Assembly (NCBI GenBank): GCA_051201675.1
Contig: CP179212.1
Location: 868,001 to 932,000, forward strand
Direction: 5' to 3'
Length of the DNA stretch: 64,000 bases
DNA from: HTCC2207 sp002685195
GTDB lineage: Bacteria > Pseudomonadota > Gammaproteobacteria > Pseudomonadales > Porticoccaceae
The position numbers and the translations under genes were made by a program. Every line of letters starts with the position of its first letter. Within the stretch, counting starts at the first letter, position 1. The notes beneath the pieces were generated by a model. The model saw only the letters and a list, made by a program, of their open reading frames with translations. It was not told the origin of the DNA and ran no database searches. Below, one piece after another: positions 10,401-18,740 of this stretch.

Positions 10401-10951
10401 ATTCGAAAAGGAGTTTTAACGCCCATGGGAAAGATGTCAATAATAGAGCCGCGAAAAGCAAATTCTCCATGTTCGTAGACGGTATCGACGCGTTTGTACC
10501 CTGCACGACTCAATTGATCTTGAAGTTTTTGACGATCAAGTTGGTCTCCAATTTTGTAACTAAATGTTCTGGAGGAGACAAAGTCCGTTGGTGATATACG
10601 ATGCATCAACGTGGTTAGTGGGATAAGCAACACACCCTGACTAACTGTAGGTAGTTTCGCAAGGGTTTGCAGTCGGGACGAGATGATATCTTGATGTGGT
10701 GAGAACATGTCATAAGGGAGGGTTTCCCAATCAGGAAACGTAAACACGGGTAAATTTTTTCCCTTAGAAAAAAACTGTATTGCTCGGCTTTGCACCGCTG
10801 CTTCCTGCGCAGTTCCTGTAACGAATACCGTTAATCCTTTGTGTTGCGCTGCCGCTTCAGCGATAGCCAGTGATTTACCAGCTCCATGGAGGCCGTTCCA
10901 CTGAACTATGTCAGCAGGATTAAACGCCGGATCTTGGTTGAAAATTGTCAT
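7481..10951 (-). CDS. mfd: Transcription-repair coupling factor Mfd
   Basis: Mfd removes stalled RNA polymerase from DNA lesions and recruits UvrA. The 1156-residue length is typical. In order are an amino-terminal UvrB-like module, the RNA-polymerase-interaction region (HIEHGVGRYQGL), Walker A GDVGFGKTE, the DEEH box (IIDEEHRFGVRQKEK), motif III TMTATPIPRTLNMS, the helicase motif ETGIDIPSANT and the QLRGRVGRS translocase motif, then the carboxy-terminal TRCF domain. csiV follows on the same strand. The gene is divergent from the GAPDH gene. Confidence 0.98.
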   Translation of the reverse strand: MTIFNQDPAFNPADIVQWNGLHGAGKSLAIAEAAAQHKGLTVFVTGTAQEAAVQSRAIQFFSKGKNLPVFTFPDWETLPYDMFSPHQDIISSRLQTLAKLPTVSQGVLLIPLTTLMHRISPTDFVSSRTFSYKIGDQLDRQKLQDQLSRAGYKRVDTVYEHGEFAFRGSIIDIFPMGVKTPFRMDLLDDDIESLRLFDPESQRTLENIIEIELLPAREFPMDKQATNNFLNNWHAHFDHDPNKCPIYRDIKDGIAPQGIEYYLSLFFDQTATLFDYLPSDAILFTDEGIEVAAEQFWQDINSRYEEYCVDPERPILDPSELFMPVDQIFHEIKKLPRTILNYQGNQQKTNAPHSQIYPVPDVSVNAKQPNPLSKLQSFIGSYSGQKQPLKILFCAESSGRREVLCDLLKTIDIYPNEVNDWHEFAESNNDFSITTYALDEGILVSQDHICLITEGELFGQQVMQRRRRSKASESPDYIFKSLAELKINAPVVHIEHGVGRYQGLITLKVDRSSQEFLMLTYANDAKLYVPVSSLHLISRFGGGDQTAAPLNHLGSDKWDKAKQKAAKQVRDTAVELLDIYSRRAARKGFACDANEQDYSSFSADFAFEETADQQEAIDAVRRDLLSPQPMDRLVCGDVGFGKTEVAMRAAFTVVSSGKQVVILVPTTLLAHQHLENFRDRFSNWPVTVAELSRFKTGKEQSQIIQEVETGKVDILISTHKLLHAEIDFKALGLMIIDEEHRFGVRQKEKIKSLRSQVDILTMTATPIPRTLNMSMHSIRDLSIIATPPAKRLSVKTFVRTHESRVVREAILREILRGGQVYFLHNDVKNIQRVADELATLVPEARINIAHGQMRERNLERVMSDFYHQRFNVLVCTTIIETGIDIPSANTILIDRADKFGLAQLHQLRGRVGRSHHQAYAYLMLPQEKKITADATKRLQAISAADQLGSGFTLATNDLEIRGAGELLGEEQSGHIQAIGFTLYLEMLDRAVTAIRNGSKPNLDASLDQGIEVNLHIPALIPEDYLPDVNMRLTLYKRLADCQLASELHELQVEMIDRFGLLPEPTKSLFQLAELKQLGERLGLKKIEAGPNGGRLQFTATTEVEPITIIKMVQAEPDTFRLQNNDQLSFTMPMDDPRERFRLVSDLLTKLLPIKSK

Positions 10952-11125
10952 AGTGTTCTTACTTCTCTTTCGATCCTTTTTCGGTCCAAAGCCATTCTAC
11001 TTATCTCTCACTATTAGTTGTAGGAATATTGTGTATCCTGACAATTTACGGGTAGATTAGTTGCCTGTATTCATAGCTTGGTCAATAATGACGACAACTT
11101 AACTCTCAGGATAAGGATTCAGCGC

Positions 11126-12589
11126 GTGGAAGAGCAAAAAAGACCGTTACCAGATGATTTTTTTAAGGATTGGAAAGAGCGAGAAGCGCTAGCGGAAGGG
11201 ATGATTCCCTTAATTGGAAAGTTATACCGCCAAAGTAACATATCAACATATATGTACGGCAACAATATGGTTAACAAGTCGGTCACTGATCTAATGCAAG
11301 AGCATCGGTTTGTGAGGCAGGTAGAGCATAACGAAATTTCGGAGTTTGATACTTTTCCAATGTTAGAGGGGCTCGCAAAGCTTCAGCTAGGTCCTGCGCA
11401 TATTGACCTGGGTAAGATGGTCGTCAAATTCCAGAGCACCAAGGGCGATGGGAGAACATTAGATGAGTTCCTAGTTGACGAGCTTGGCGACATTATCGGA
11501 TCGGATATTAAACCGTTACCTGAGCCCCAGGATGTAGTTCTTTATGGCTTTGGCCGTATTGGACGTCTGATTGCTCGCATTCTGGTTGATAAGGCTGGGG
11601 GTGGAGATGTTCTGCGTCTTAGAGCTATTGTCATTCGAAAAGGGAAAGTGGATCACGATCTAGAGAAACGAGCAGCGCTGCTGCGGAGAGATTCAGTTCA
11701 TGGTCCATTTAAAGGAACGGTCAGGGTTTTAGAAGATCAAAATACCCTTGTTGTTAACGGTAATCCGATCAAGATTATCTACGCTAACTCTCCCGAGGAA
11801 ATTGATTACACGACCTATGGTATTTCAAACGCTCTGATTGTCGATAATACTGGAGTATGGAAAGATACAGCGGGCCTCAGTGGTCACCTACGTCCAGGAG
11901 CATCAAAGGTTTTGTTAACTGCACCTGCGGGTGATGACATTCCCAATATCGTTTATGGGATTAATCATCATCAGATTACACCAGACCGAAAAATTATTTC
12001 TGCCGCGTCTTGTACCACCAATGCAATTGTGCCAGTTCTGAAATGCTTGCTTGATGAGTATGGCATCAATAGTGGCCATGTGGAGACTGTGCATGCTTAC
12101 ACTAACGACCAAAACCTGATTGATAATTACCATAAAGGTGGTCGTCGAGGTCGAGGTGCAGCACTTAATATGGTGTTAACGTCAACTGGGGCTGCTAAGG
12201 CGGTGTCAAAAGCGATTCCTGAATTAAAGGGAAAGTTAACTGGAAACGCAATAAGAGTCCCCACGCCCAATGTCTCTATGGCAATCTTAAACCTGCAATT
12301 GGGTACCGATACCACAGTTGAAGAATTGAATGAATTCTTGCGACAGAAAGCGCTACATTCTAGCTTACAGCAGCAAATTGGTTACACGGCTTCAACAGAA
12401 GCAGTATCGACGGATTTTGTTGGCTCTCGTCAAGCCTGCGTTTTAGATGCAGAGGCGACTATTGTCGATGGAAATAGCTGTGTGCTTTACTGCTGGTATG
12501 ACAATGAATTTGGATATAGCTGTCAGGTGGTGAGATGTCTTGAGCAGTTTGCTGGAGTAGTGTGGCCGCGTTTTCCAAATAATGCTTAG
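11126..12589 (+). CDS. Long-form glyceraldehyde-3-phosphate dehydrogenase
   Basis: The protein oxidises glyceraldehyde-3-phosphate with NAD(P)+. It has an extra amino-terminal region of about 140 residues before the Rossmann motif YGFGRIGRLIARIL, then the catalytic cysteine in AASCTTNAIVPVLK and the substrate loop HAYTNDQNLIDNYH. The GTG at 11126 (487 residues) is preferred because AAGGA stands eight bases before it; an in-frame TTG at 11078 would add 16 residues. The same long form lies between mfd and nqrA in Pseudomonas (PA3001 type), so position and length agree with a conserved family. A strong terminator follows. Confidence 0.92.
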   Translation: MEEQKRPLPDDFFKDWKEREALAEGMIPLIGKLYRQSNISTYMYGNNMVNKSVTDLMQEHRFVRQVEHNEISEFDTFPMLEGLAKLQLGPAHIDLGKMVVKFQSTKGDGRTLDEFLVDELGDIIGSDIKPLPEPQDVVLYGFGRIGRLIARILVDKAGGGDVLRLRAIVIRKGKVDHDLEKRAALLRRDSVHGPFKGTVRVLEDQNTLVVNGNPIKIIYANSPEEIDYTTYGISNALIVDNTGVWKDTAGLSGHLRPGASKVLLTAPAGDDIPNIVYGINHHQITPDRKIISAASCTTNAIVPVLKCLLDEYGINSGHVETVHAYTNDQNLIDNYHKGGRRGRGAALNMVLTSTGAAKAVSKAIPELKGKLTGNAIRVPTPNVSMAILNLQLGTDTTVEELNEFLRQKALHSSLQQQIGYTASTEAVSTDFVGSRQACVLDAEATIVDGNSCVLYCWYDNEFGYSCQVVRCLEQFAGVVWPRFPNNA

Positions 12590-12921
12590 TCCAAATTATT
12601 ACCATAGCCGTAAAAAAAGCCTGGGAAACCGGGCTTTATTTTGCCCGAAATTCGGTGATTTGAGTCCCAAGCTGGGTATTGATAAAAAAAACCACTACTT
12701 TCTCAACAGAATCGGTTATTTGGTGACGTATATGCTGGTATCAAGACAGCTAGACCATTATAATCGCGCGCAATAAAAAAGCGCTTACATTTAATCTACA
12801 GCGTTCAAAAGATAACCGAATAAATTCAAGTGGCATTGATATAAAACTACGGCTCAAATTAGCTTGGTGGGTCCTAGCTTTACGTAATAGCAATTAATAA
12901 GTGTGAGTATTGGAAAGCCCT
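12590..12921 (+). other. Intergenic region between GAPDH gene and nqr operon
   Basis: This stretch of 332 bases contains the GAPDH terminator at its left end and must contain the nqr promoter. A TATAAT hexamer lies at 12759-12764, but no good -35 box is visible at the right distance, so the promoter call is weak. A GCGC...GCGC inverted pair flanks an A-rich stretch just downstream. A short open frame runs across 12582-12776 but has no ribosome binding site and spans the terminator, so I do not regard it as a gene. Confidence 0.5.
12616..12643 (+). terminator. Rho-independent terminator after GAPDH gene
   Basis: A nine-pair stem of AAAGCCTGG with CCGGGCTTT (one G-T pair) closes a GAAA tetraloop and is followed by ATTTTG. 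It lies 27 bases after the stop codon. Confidence 0.88.
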
Positions 12922-14262
12922 ATGATTAAAGTTCGTCGCGGTATGGATCTCCCGATAGCTGGAACGCCAGAACAAACGATTTATGACGGCCCAGCGGTCA
13001 GTCAGGTTGCGCTTATCGGATCAGATTACCACGGTATGAAACCGACTATGGCTGTGCGTCAAGGAGACGTTGTTAAAAAAGGTCAGTTGCTATTCACCGA
13101 CAAAAAAAATGACTCCGCAAAGTACGTCGCTCCTGCACCAGGCACTGTGGCGGCTATTAATCGTGGCGAAAGACGAGTGTTTCAATCCTTGGTGATTGAC
13201 GTAGAAGGCCATGAGAGCGAAACGTTTGCGGCATATAAGAGCGAGCAACTCCAAGAACTGGATCGCCAGCTGGTGACTGATCTATTGGTCGAGTCTGGTC
13301 AGTGGGTTGCTTTTAGAACACGCCCCTTTTCAAAAGTACCAAGTGCAGGCTCTGTCGCCTCTTCGATATTTGTGACGGCGATGGATACTAATCCACTGGC
13401 GGCAGATCCCACCGTTATTATTGGCCAAAGAGAAGGTGATTTTGCAAATGGCCTCAAGGTTTTGTCCCGATTGACTGATGGCCCGGTGAATGTATGTGCT
13501 GCTCCTGACGTCTCAATCCCTGGGGAGGAAGTTGAAGGCGTTCGAGAGATCAATTTTAGTGGTCCGCATCCCGCCGGTCTTGCAGGCACGCATATTCATT
13601 TGGTTGACCCCGTGAGTGCTACAAAAAGCGTGTGGTCAATTGGATACCAAGATGTTATCGCCATTGGCCATTTGTTCACGACTGGTAACATCGATACAGA
13701 CAGAGTTATCTCTCTGGCAGGGCCGCAGGTAAACCAACCGAGGTTATTGTCGACCCGGTTAGGCGCTAATATTAATCAGCTAGTGATTGGCGAGTTGGTC
13801 AATGACGAGAACAGAGTAATTTCAGGATCTGTATTGTCGGGTCGTAAAGCGGCATCTGAATTTGCGTTCCTGGGTCGTTATCACAATCAGGTTTCGGTTG
13901 TTCGAGAGGGACGTGAAAGACAAGTTCTTCATTACTTGCGTCTTGGTTTTGATAAACATTCAGCGCTCCCTGCTTTTGCGTCCTCTCTAACCAAAAAGTT
14001 ATTCAATATGACCACCAGCACTAACGGAAGTGAACGAGCGATGGTTCCAGTGGGTGGTTACGAGCGTGTAACTGCGCTAGATATTCTGCCGATTCAATTA
14101 TTACGTTCGTTAATCGTTGGCGATACCGAGATGGCCCAAAACCTGGGTTGTCTTGAACTAGATGAAGAAGATGTAGGCTTATATACCTATGTCTGTGTTG
14201 GGAAGTACGAATATGGAAGCATATTGCGTGACAATCTAACCAGAATAGAGAAGGAGGGTTAA
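12922..14262 (+). CDS. nqrA: Na+-translocating NADH:quinone reductase subunit A
   Basis: NqrA is the peripheral cytoplasmic subunit of the sodium-pumping NADH dehydrogenase and contributes to quinone interaction. The protein starts MIKVRRGMDLPIAGTPEQ, the family amino terminus; the ATG at 12922 is preferred over an in-frame TTG at 12910 because GGAAAG lies six bases before it. The length of 446 residues is typical. It is the first gene of an operon nqrABCDEF-apbE-nqrM with gaps of under 21 bases or overlaps. Confidence 0.97.
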   Translation: MIKVRRGMDLPIAGTPEQTIYDGPAVSQVALIGSDYHGMKPTMAVRQGDVVKKGQLLFTDKKNDSAKYVAPAPGTVAAINRGERRVFQSLVIDVEGHESETFAAYKSEQLQELDRQLVTDLLVESGQWVAFRTRPFSKVPSAGSVASSIFVTAMDTNPLAADPTVIIGQREGDFANGLKVLSRLTDGPVNVCAAPDVSIPGEEVEGVREINFSGPHPAGLAGTHIHLVDPVSATKSVWSIGYQDVIAIGHLFTTGNIDTDRVISLAGPQVNQPRLLSTRLGANINQLVIGELVNDENRVISGSVLSGRKAASEFAFLGRYHNQVSVVREGRERQVLHYLRLGFDKHSALPAFASSLTKKLFNMTTSTNGSERAMVPVGGYERVTALDILPIQLLRSLIVGDTEMAQNLGCLELDEEDVGLYTYVCVGKYEYGSILRDNLTRIEKEG

Positions 14263-14266
14263 GATT

Positions 14267-15463
14267 ATGTTACGTAAGCTGTTTGACAAATACGAGCCTA
14301 ATTTCCACGAAGGTGGAAAATGGGAAAAATATTATGCTCTCTACGAAGCCATAGATACCGGTCTGTTCAAGCCTTCTGATACTACACAGAATAGCTCTCA
14401 TGTGCGTGACAATATAGACCTTAAGCGCGTCATGATCACAGTATGGGTAGCAACATTTCCAACTCTCTTTTTCGGGATGTGGAACATTGGATTTCAAGCA
14501 AATACCATCATGGCTGAGATGGGGATGGTTTCTCAGGAAGGTCTCCGTGGAATATTTATCGGACTCCTAGCTGGATATGATGCTAGCAGTATCTGGGACA
14601 ATATGGTTCATGGTGCTGCCTACTTCCTACCGATCTATGCAACCACTTTTATTGTTGGTGGCATGTGGGAGGTACTCTTTGCAAGTGTTCGTGGCCACGA
14701 AGTTAATGAAGGCTTCTTTGTGACCTCTGTCCTTTTCGCTCTTTGCTGTCCTCCTGATCTGCCGTTGTGGATGGTCGCCTTCGGTATTAGCTTTGGGATT
14801 GTTATTGGAAAAGAGGTCTTTGGTGGTACGGGCAAAAATTTCCTAAATCCTGCACTAACTGGGCGAGCGTTTCTTTATTTTGCATACCCGGCGTACATGA
14901 GCGGTGATGCTGTATGGACAGCGGTGGATGGTTATACCGGAGCAACAATGCTGTCTGTTGCGGCTAACGGTGGCGTTGAAGCAATGGAGCAGAGCGTTTC
15001 TTGGATGCAATCCTTTATAGGCACAATCCATGGGTCCATCGGTGAAACATCTACCCTTGCAATCTTGATGGGCGGTGCGTTGTTACTTCTTACTAAAATA
15101 GCGTCGTGGAGAATTATCTTTGGGGTACTGTTAGGCTCTGCTTTATTAGCTAGCCTCTTCAATGCTATCGATTCGACCAATCCCATGTTTGCTTTGCCGT
15201 TTTACTGGCATTGGGTGATCGGAGGCTTTGCTTTTGGCGCCATTTTCATGGCGACTGATCCAGTCTCAGCTTCCATGACCAACAATGGCAAGTTTTGGTA
15301 CGGAATGCTAATTGGCGTCATGGTTATTTTGATTCGCGTGGTTAATCCAGCGTTCCCTGAGGGAATGATGCTGGCGATTCTATTTGCCAATTTATTCGCA
15401 CCATTGATAGACCATTTCGTTGTTAATGCGAATATCAAAAGGAGACTAGCTCGTGGCAAGTGA
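14267..15463 (+). CDS. nqrB: Na+-NQR subunit B
   Basis: NqrB is a polytopic membrane subunit forming part of the sodium path. It carries covalent FMN on the threonine of the SGAT-like motif, visible here as GYTGATMLS near residues 225-233. About ten hydrophobic segments and the 398-residue length match the family. The amino terminus MLRKLFDKYEPNFHEGGKWEK is the cytosolic extension seen in other NqrB proteins. It begins four bases after nqrA and overlaps nqrC by 11 bases, suggesting translational coupling. Confidence 0.97.
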   Translation: MLRKLFDKYEPNFHEGGKWEKYYALYEAIDTGLFKPSDTTQNSSHVRDNIDLKRVMITVWVATFPTLFFGMWNIGFQANTIMAEMGMVSQEGLRGIFIGLLAGYDASSIWDNMVHGAAYFLPIYATTFIVGGMWEVLFASVRGHEVNEGFFVTSVLFALCCPPDLPLWMVAFGISFGIVIGKEVFGGTGKNFLNPALTGRAFLYFAYPAYMSGDAVWTAVDGYTGATMLSVAANGGVEAMEQSVSWMQSFIGTIHGSIGETSTLAILMGGALLLLTKIASWRIIFGVLLGSALLASLFNAIDSTNPMFALPFYWHWVIGGFAFGAIFMATDPVSASMTNNGKFWYGMLIGVMVILIRVVNPAFPEGMMLAILFANLFAPLIDHFVVNANIKRRLARGK

Positions 15464-16220
15464 ATCCGTGCAAAAGACCCTCGGGGTTGCCTTAGTTCTT
15501 TGCATTGTTTGCGCGGTGGTAGTGTCTAGTGCAGCAGTGATTTTGCGACCAACTCAAGAAGAAAATAAATTACTTGATCTAAAAACAAATATTCTAGCCT
15601 CCGCTGGTCTTTTGCAGGTTGGTGTCGATGTTGAAAAGCAGTTTGAGCAAATTAGTACTCGTGTAGTAGATCTTAAAACTGGCCGATTTACTGACGCAAT
15701 AGATCCAGTGACCTTCGATCAACGAAAGTCATCTAAAGATCCTGCAATGTCTACCGCTCTAGATCCTTCGGAAGACTTGGCCAAAATTAAGCGGCGAGAA
15801 AATTACGCCACGGTCTACATCGTTGAAGGCGAGCAGGGTATTGAGAAGATAGTATTGCCCATTAAGGGTTATGGTCTATGGTCAACTCTCTATGGGTTTT
15901 TGGCTCTTGAGTCGGATTTGCAGACTGTCGCCGGAATTGGATTTTATGAACATGCCGAGACCCCCGGACTGGGCGGTGAAATCGATAATCCTAACTGGAA
16001 GGCAAGTTGGATTGGAAAGCAAGCTTATGATTCTGGTGTCATGGCAATCAGTGTTATCAAGGGTAAAGTTGATCTTACAAGGCCTGAGGGTGACTACCAG
16101 ATAGACGGTCTTGCTGGGGCAACATTGACCACCCGAGGGGTTAATAATCTAGTGCAGTATTGGCTAGGTAAAGAGGGCTTTGAGCCGCTGATCGATTATT
16201 TAAAGTCAGGAGATGCATAA
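15453..16220 (+). CDS. nqrC: Na+-NQR subunit C
   Basis: NqrC is anchored by one amino-terminal helix (VALVLCIVCAVVVSSAAVIL) and exposes an FMN-binding domain to the periplasm. The flavinylation motif DGLAGATLTT lies near residues 220-229, the substrate site for the ApbE transferase encoded downstream. The GTG start has AAGGAG about nine bases before it and lies inside the end of nqrB. Length is 255 residues, as in the family. Confidence 0.96.
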   Translation: MASESVQKTLGVALVLCIVCAVVVSSAAVILRPTQEENKLLDLKTNILASAGLLQVGVDVEKQFEQISTRVVDLKTGRFTDAIDPVTFDQRKSSKDPAMSTALDPSEDLAKIKRRENYATVYIVEGEQGIEKIVLPIKGYGLWSTLYGFLALESDLQTVAGIGFYEHAETPGLGGEIDNPNWKASWIGKQAYDSGVMAISVIKGKVDLTRPEGDYQIDGLAGATLTTRGVNNLVQYWLGKEGFEPLIDYLKSGDA

Positions 16221-16882
16221 TGGCCAGTATTAAAAATACACTATTGGAGCCGGTAGTCACTAACAATCCCATTGCACTTCAAATATTGGGTATTTGTTCA
16301 GCCTTGGCGGTAACCTCAAGCATGAAGGTTTCCTTCGTCATGTGTATAGCGCTTACCGTGGTCTGTGCTTTTTCTAACTTTTTTGTGTCATCTATTCGTA
16401 ATTATATTCCCAGCAGTATCAGAATTATCGTACAGATGATTATCATCGCTTCTTTGGTAATTGTGGTCGATCAAGTCCTTAAAGCAGTAGCCTATGATAT
16501 TAGTAAGCAGTTATCAGTTTTTGTGGGATTGATTATTACAAACTGCATTGTAATGGGCCGCGCTGAAGCTTTTGCCATGAAAAATCCCCCTATTCCAAGT
16601 TTCCTTGATGGTATCGGCAATGGTTTGGGATACAGTGTAATTCTGATGATAGTGGCGTTCATTCGTGAACTATTTGGTGCCGGCACACTCTGGGGATACG
16701 AGATTTTTCCAGCGGCCACTAATGGAGGTTGGTACGTTGCCAATGGCATGATGTTGATGCCCCCTAGTGCCTTTTTCTTGATTGGATTATTAATCTGGGC
16801 TCTAAGAAGTTGGAAGAAAACACAGGTAGAAAAGGCCGACTTCAAGATTACCCAAAACAGTCAACCGAGTGAGGTAGCGTGA
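16220..16882 (+). CDS. nqrD: Na+-NQR subunit D
   Basis: NqrD is a hydrophobic membrane subunit of 220 residues with about six helices, homologous to RnfE. The family feature NCIVMGRAEAFAMKNPP is visible near residues 112-128, and the conserved cysteine in TNC helps form the intramembrane iron centre with NqrE. Its ATG overlaps the nqrC stop codon by one base, and its 3' end overlaps nqrE by four bases. Confidence 0.96.
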   Translation: MASIKNTLLEPVVTNNPIALQILGICSALAVTSSMKVSFVMCIALTVVCAFSNFFVSSIRNYIPSSIRIIVQMIIIASLVIVVDQVLKAVAYDISKQLSVFVGLIITNCIVMGRAEAFAMKNPPIPSFLDGIGNGLGYSVILMIVAFIRELFGAGTLWGYEIFPAATNGGWYVANGMMLMPPSAFFLIGLLIWALRSWKKTQVEKADFKITQNSQPSEVA

Positions 16883-17490
16883 TGGAGTATTATCTCAGCT
16901 TACTCGTTCGTTCAATATTTATTGATAATATCGCTCTTAGTATGTTTCTGGGCATGTGTACGTTTATTGCGTTGTCGAAAAAAATAGATGCCGCGATTGG
17001 TTTAGGTATTGCCGTGATTGTCGTGCAGACGATCACCGTCCCAGTGAACAACTTGCTGTACAACTATCTTCTTGCTGATGGTGCTTTGGCCTGGGCTGGA
17101 ATGCCTGATGTGAACCTCAGTTTCCTTGTGTTTTTGTGCTTCATTGGCGTGATTGCCGCCATTGTGCAGATTCTGGAAATGGTTCTGGATAAGTATGTAC
17201 CAGCTCTATACAACGCCTTAGGGGTATTTTTGCCTCTGATTACGGTGAATTGCGCCATTCTTGGTGGTTCGCTGCTCATGCAAGAGCGTGGATATGACTT
17301 TGCCGAGAGCGTCGTGTTTGGGTTTGGTTCAGGTATGTCTTGGGCTCTTGCGATCGCAGTACTAGCCGGCATTCGAGAAAAGTTAAAATATAGTGATATT
17401 CCAGAAGGCTTGCAGGGCTTAGGCATCGTATTCATTACTGTGGGATTAGTGTCCTTGGGCTTCATGTCCTTTGGCGGTATCGATCTTTGA
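16879..17490 (+). CDS. nqrE: Na+-NQR subunit E
   Basis: NqrE is the 203-residue RnfA-like membrane subunit with six helices and topology inverted relative to NqrD. The conserved VNCAILGG (near residues 119-126) and an amino-terminal cysteine (FLGMCTFIALS) supply ligands for the intramembrane iron-sulfur centre. The start overlaps the nqrD stop as GTGATGG. nqrF follows after 20 bases. Confidence 0.96.
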   Translation: MMEYYLSLLVRSIFIDNIALSMFLGMCTFIALSKKIDAAIGLGIAVIVVQTITVPVNNLLYNYLLADGALAWAGMPDVNLSFLVFLCFIGVIAAIVQILEMVLDKYVPALYNALGVFLPLITVNCAILGGSLLMQERGYDFAESVVFGFGSGMSWALAIAVLAGIREKLKYSDIPEGLQGLGIVFITVGLVSLGFMSFGGIDL

Positions 17491-17510
17491 AGATGGAGAA
17501 ATAACTGAGT

Positions 17511-18740
17511 ATGAATGCTCAATTTGAAATTATTCTTGGCGTAGGAATGTTCACTACTGTGATTCTAGCGTTGGTTGCCTTTATTTTAGTGGCACGTAGC
17601 AAGTTAGTGTCATCAGGTAGTGTCAACATCGAAATAAATGGTGAAAAAACTATTACCGTGCCAGCGGGCGATAAGTTGTTACAAACACTGTCTGCGGCAG
17701 GGTTATTTTTACCGTCAGCTTGTGGCGGTGGTGGTAGTTGCGCCCAATGTAAGTGCGTTATTAATGACGGCGGTGGCTCCATGCTGCCAACAGAAGAAGG
17801 GCACTTCACTCGTCGTGAAGCTGCTGAAGGCTGGCGTTTATCGTGCCAGGCTCCTGTGAAACAAGACATGAAGGTGCAGGTGCCGGAAGAGGTATTTGGT
17901 GTAAAGCGATGGGAGTGTGTTGTCGAGTCTAATCCTAATGTTGCCACCTTTATTAAAGAATTAACCCTGAAGTTGCCAGAAGGCGAGGATGTTGCGTTCC
18001 GCGCTGGCGGTTATGTGCAGCTAGAGTGTCCACCGCATCACATTAAGTACTCTGACTTTGATATCGAGCCTGAATACCGAGGAGACTGGGAGCACTTTAA
18101 CTTCTTTGAACACGAATCAGAGGTCAAAGAGCCGGTGATACGCGCCTACTCTATGGCCAATTACCCTGATGAAAAAGGTGTTGTTAAATTTAATATTAGA
18201 ATAGCCACGCCGCCGCCACGATCTACGGGTATTGTTCCTGGCCAGATGTCATCCTATGTGTTCAGTTTAAAGCCTGGAGATACTATTTCTGTGTACGGCC
18301 CCTTTGGCGAGTTTTTTGCCAAAGATACCGCTAGTGAGATGGTGTTTATCGGTGGTGGGGCTGGAATGGCCCCGATGCGCTCCCATATCTTTGACCAACT
18401 AAAGCGTCTTAAGTCCGATCGTAAGATTAGCTTTTGGTATGGTGCTCGATCGCTTCGCGAATGTTTTTATGATGATGATTACGACATGTTAGCGTCTGAG
18501 AATCAGAATTTTGATTGGCATCTAGCCCTCTCAGACCCTCAGCCAGAAGATAACTGGGAAGGTTATACTGGATTCATTCACAATGTTTTGTTTGAGCAAT
18601 ACCTAAAGGACCATGAAGCACCTGAAGATTGCGAATATTACATGTGTGGTCCTCCTATGATGAATGCGGCTGTGGTCAAGATGCTCAGTGATCTCGGCGT
18701 GGAAAAGGACAATATTTTTCTTGATGATTTTGGTGGCTAA
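17511..18740 (+). CDS. nqrF: Na+-NQR subunit F, NADH-oxidising flavoprotein
   Basis: NqrF takes electrons from NADH. It has one amino-terminal membrane helix (residues 6-27), a 2Fe-2S ferredoxin domain with ligands in ACGGGGSCAQCKC (residues 70-82) and a later LSC, then a FAD-binding domain (RAYSMANYP) and an NAD-binding domain (GGGAGMAPMRSHIFDQL). Length is 409 residues, as expected. The downstream apbE gene begins inside its last codons. Confidence 0.97.
   Translation: MNAQFEIILGVGMFTTVILALVAFILVARSKLVSSGSVNIEINGEKTITVPAGDKLLQTLSAAGLFLPSACGGGGSCAQCKCVINDGGGSMLPTEEGHFTRREAAEGWRLSCQAPVKQDMKVQVPEEVFGVKRWECVVESNPNVATFIKELTLKLPEGEDVAFRAGGYVQLECPPHHIKYSDFDIEPEYRGDWEHFNFFEHESEVKEPVIRAYSMANYPDEKGVVKFNIRIATPPPRSTGIVPGQMSSYVFSLKPGDTISVYGPFGEFFAKDTASEMVFIGGGAGMAPMRSHIFDQLKRLKSDRKISFWYGARSLRECFYDDDYDMLASENQNFDWHLALSDPQPEDNWEGYTGFIHNVLFEQYLKDHEAPEDCEYYMCGPPMMNAAVVKMLSDLGVEKDNIFLDDFGG

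Noticed and set aside
12582..12776. 64-residue open frame after the GAPDH gene
   Set aside because: It has no ribosome binding site, overlaps the preceding gene end and runs through a strong terminator.
18664..18723. Upstream extension of apbE
   Set aside because: It lies wholly inside nqrF and would place extra residues before a complete lipoprotein signal peptide.
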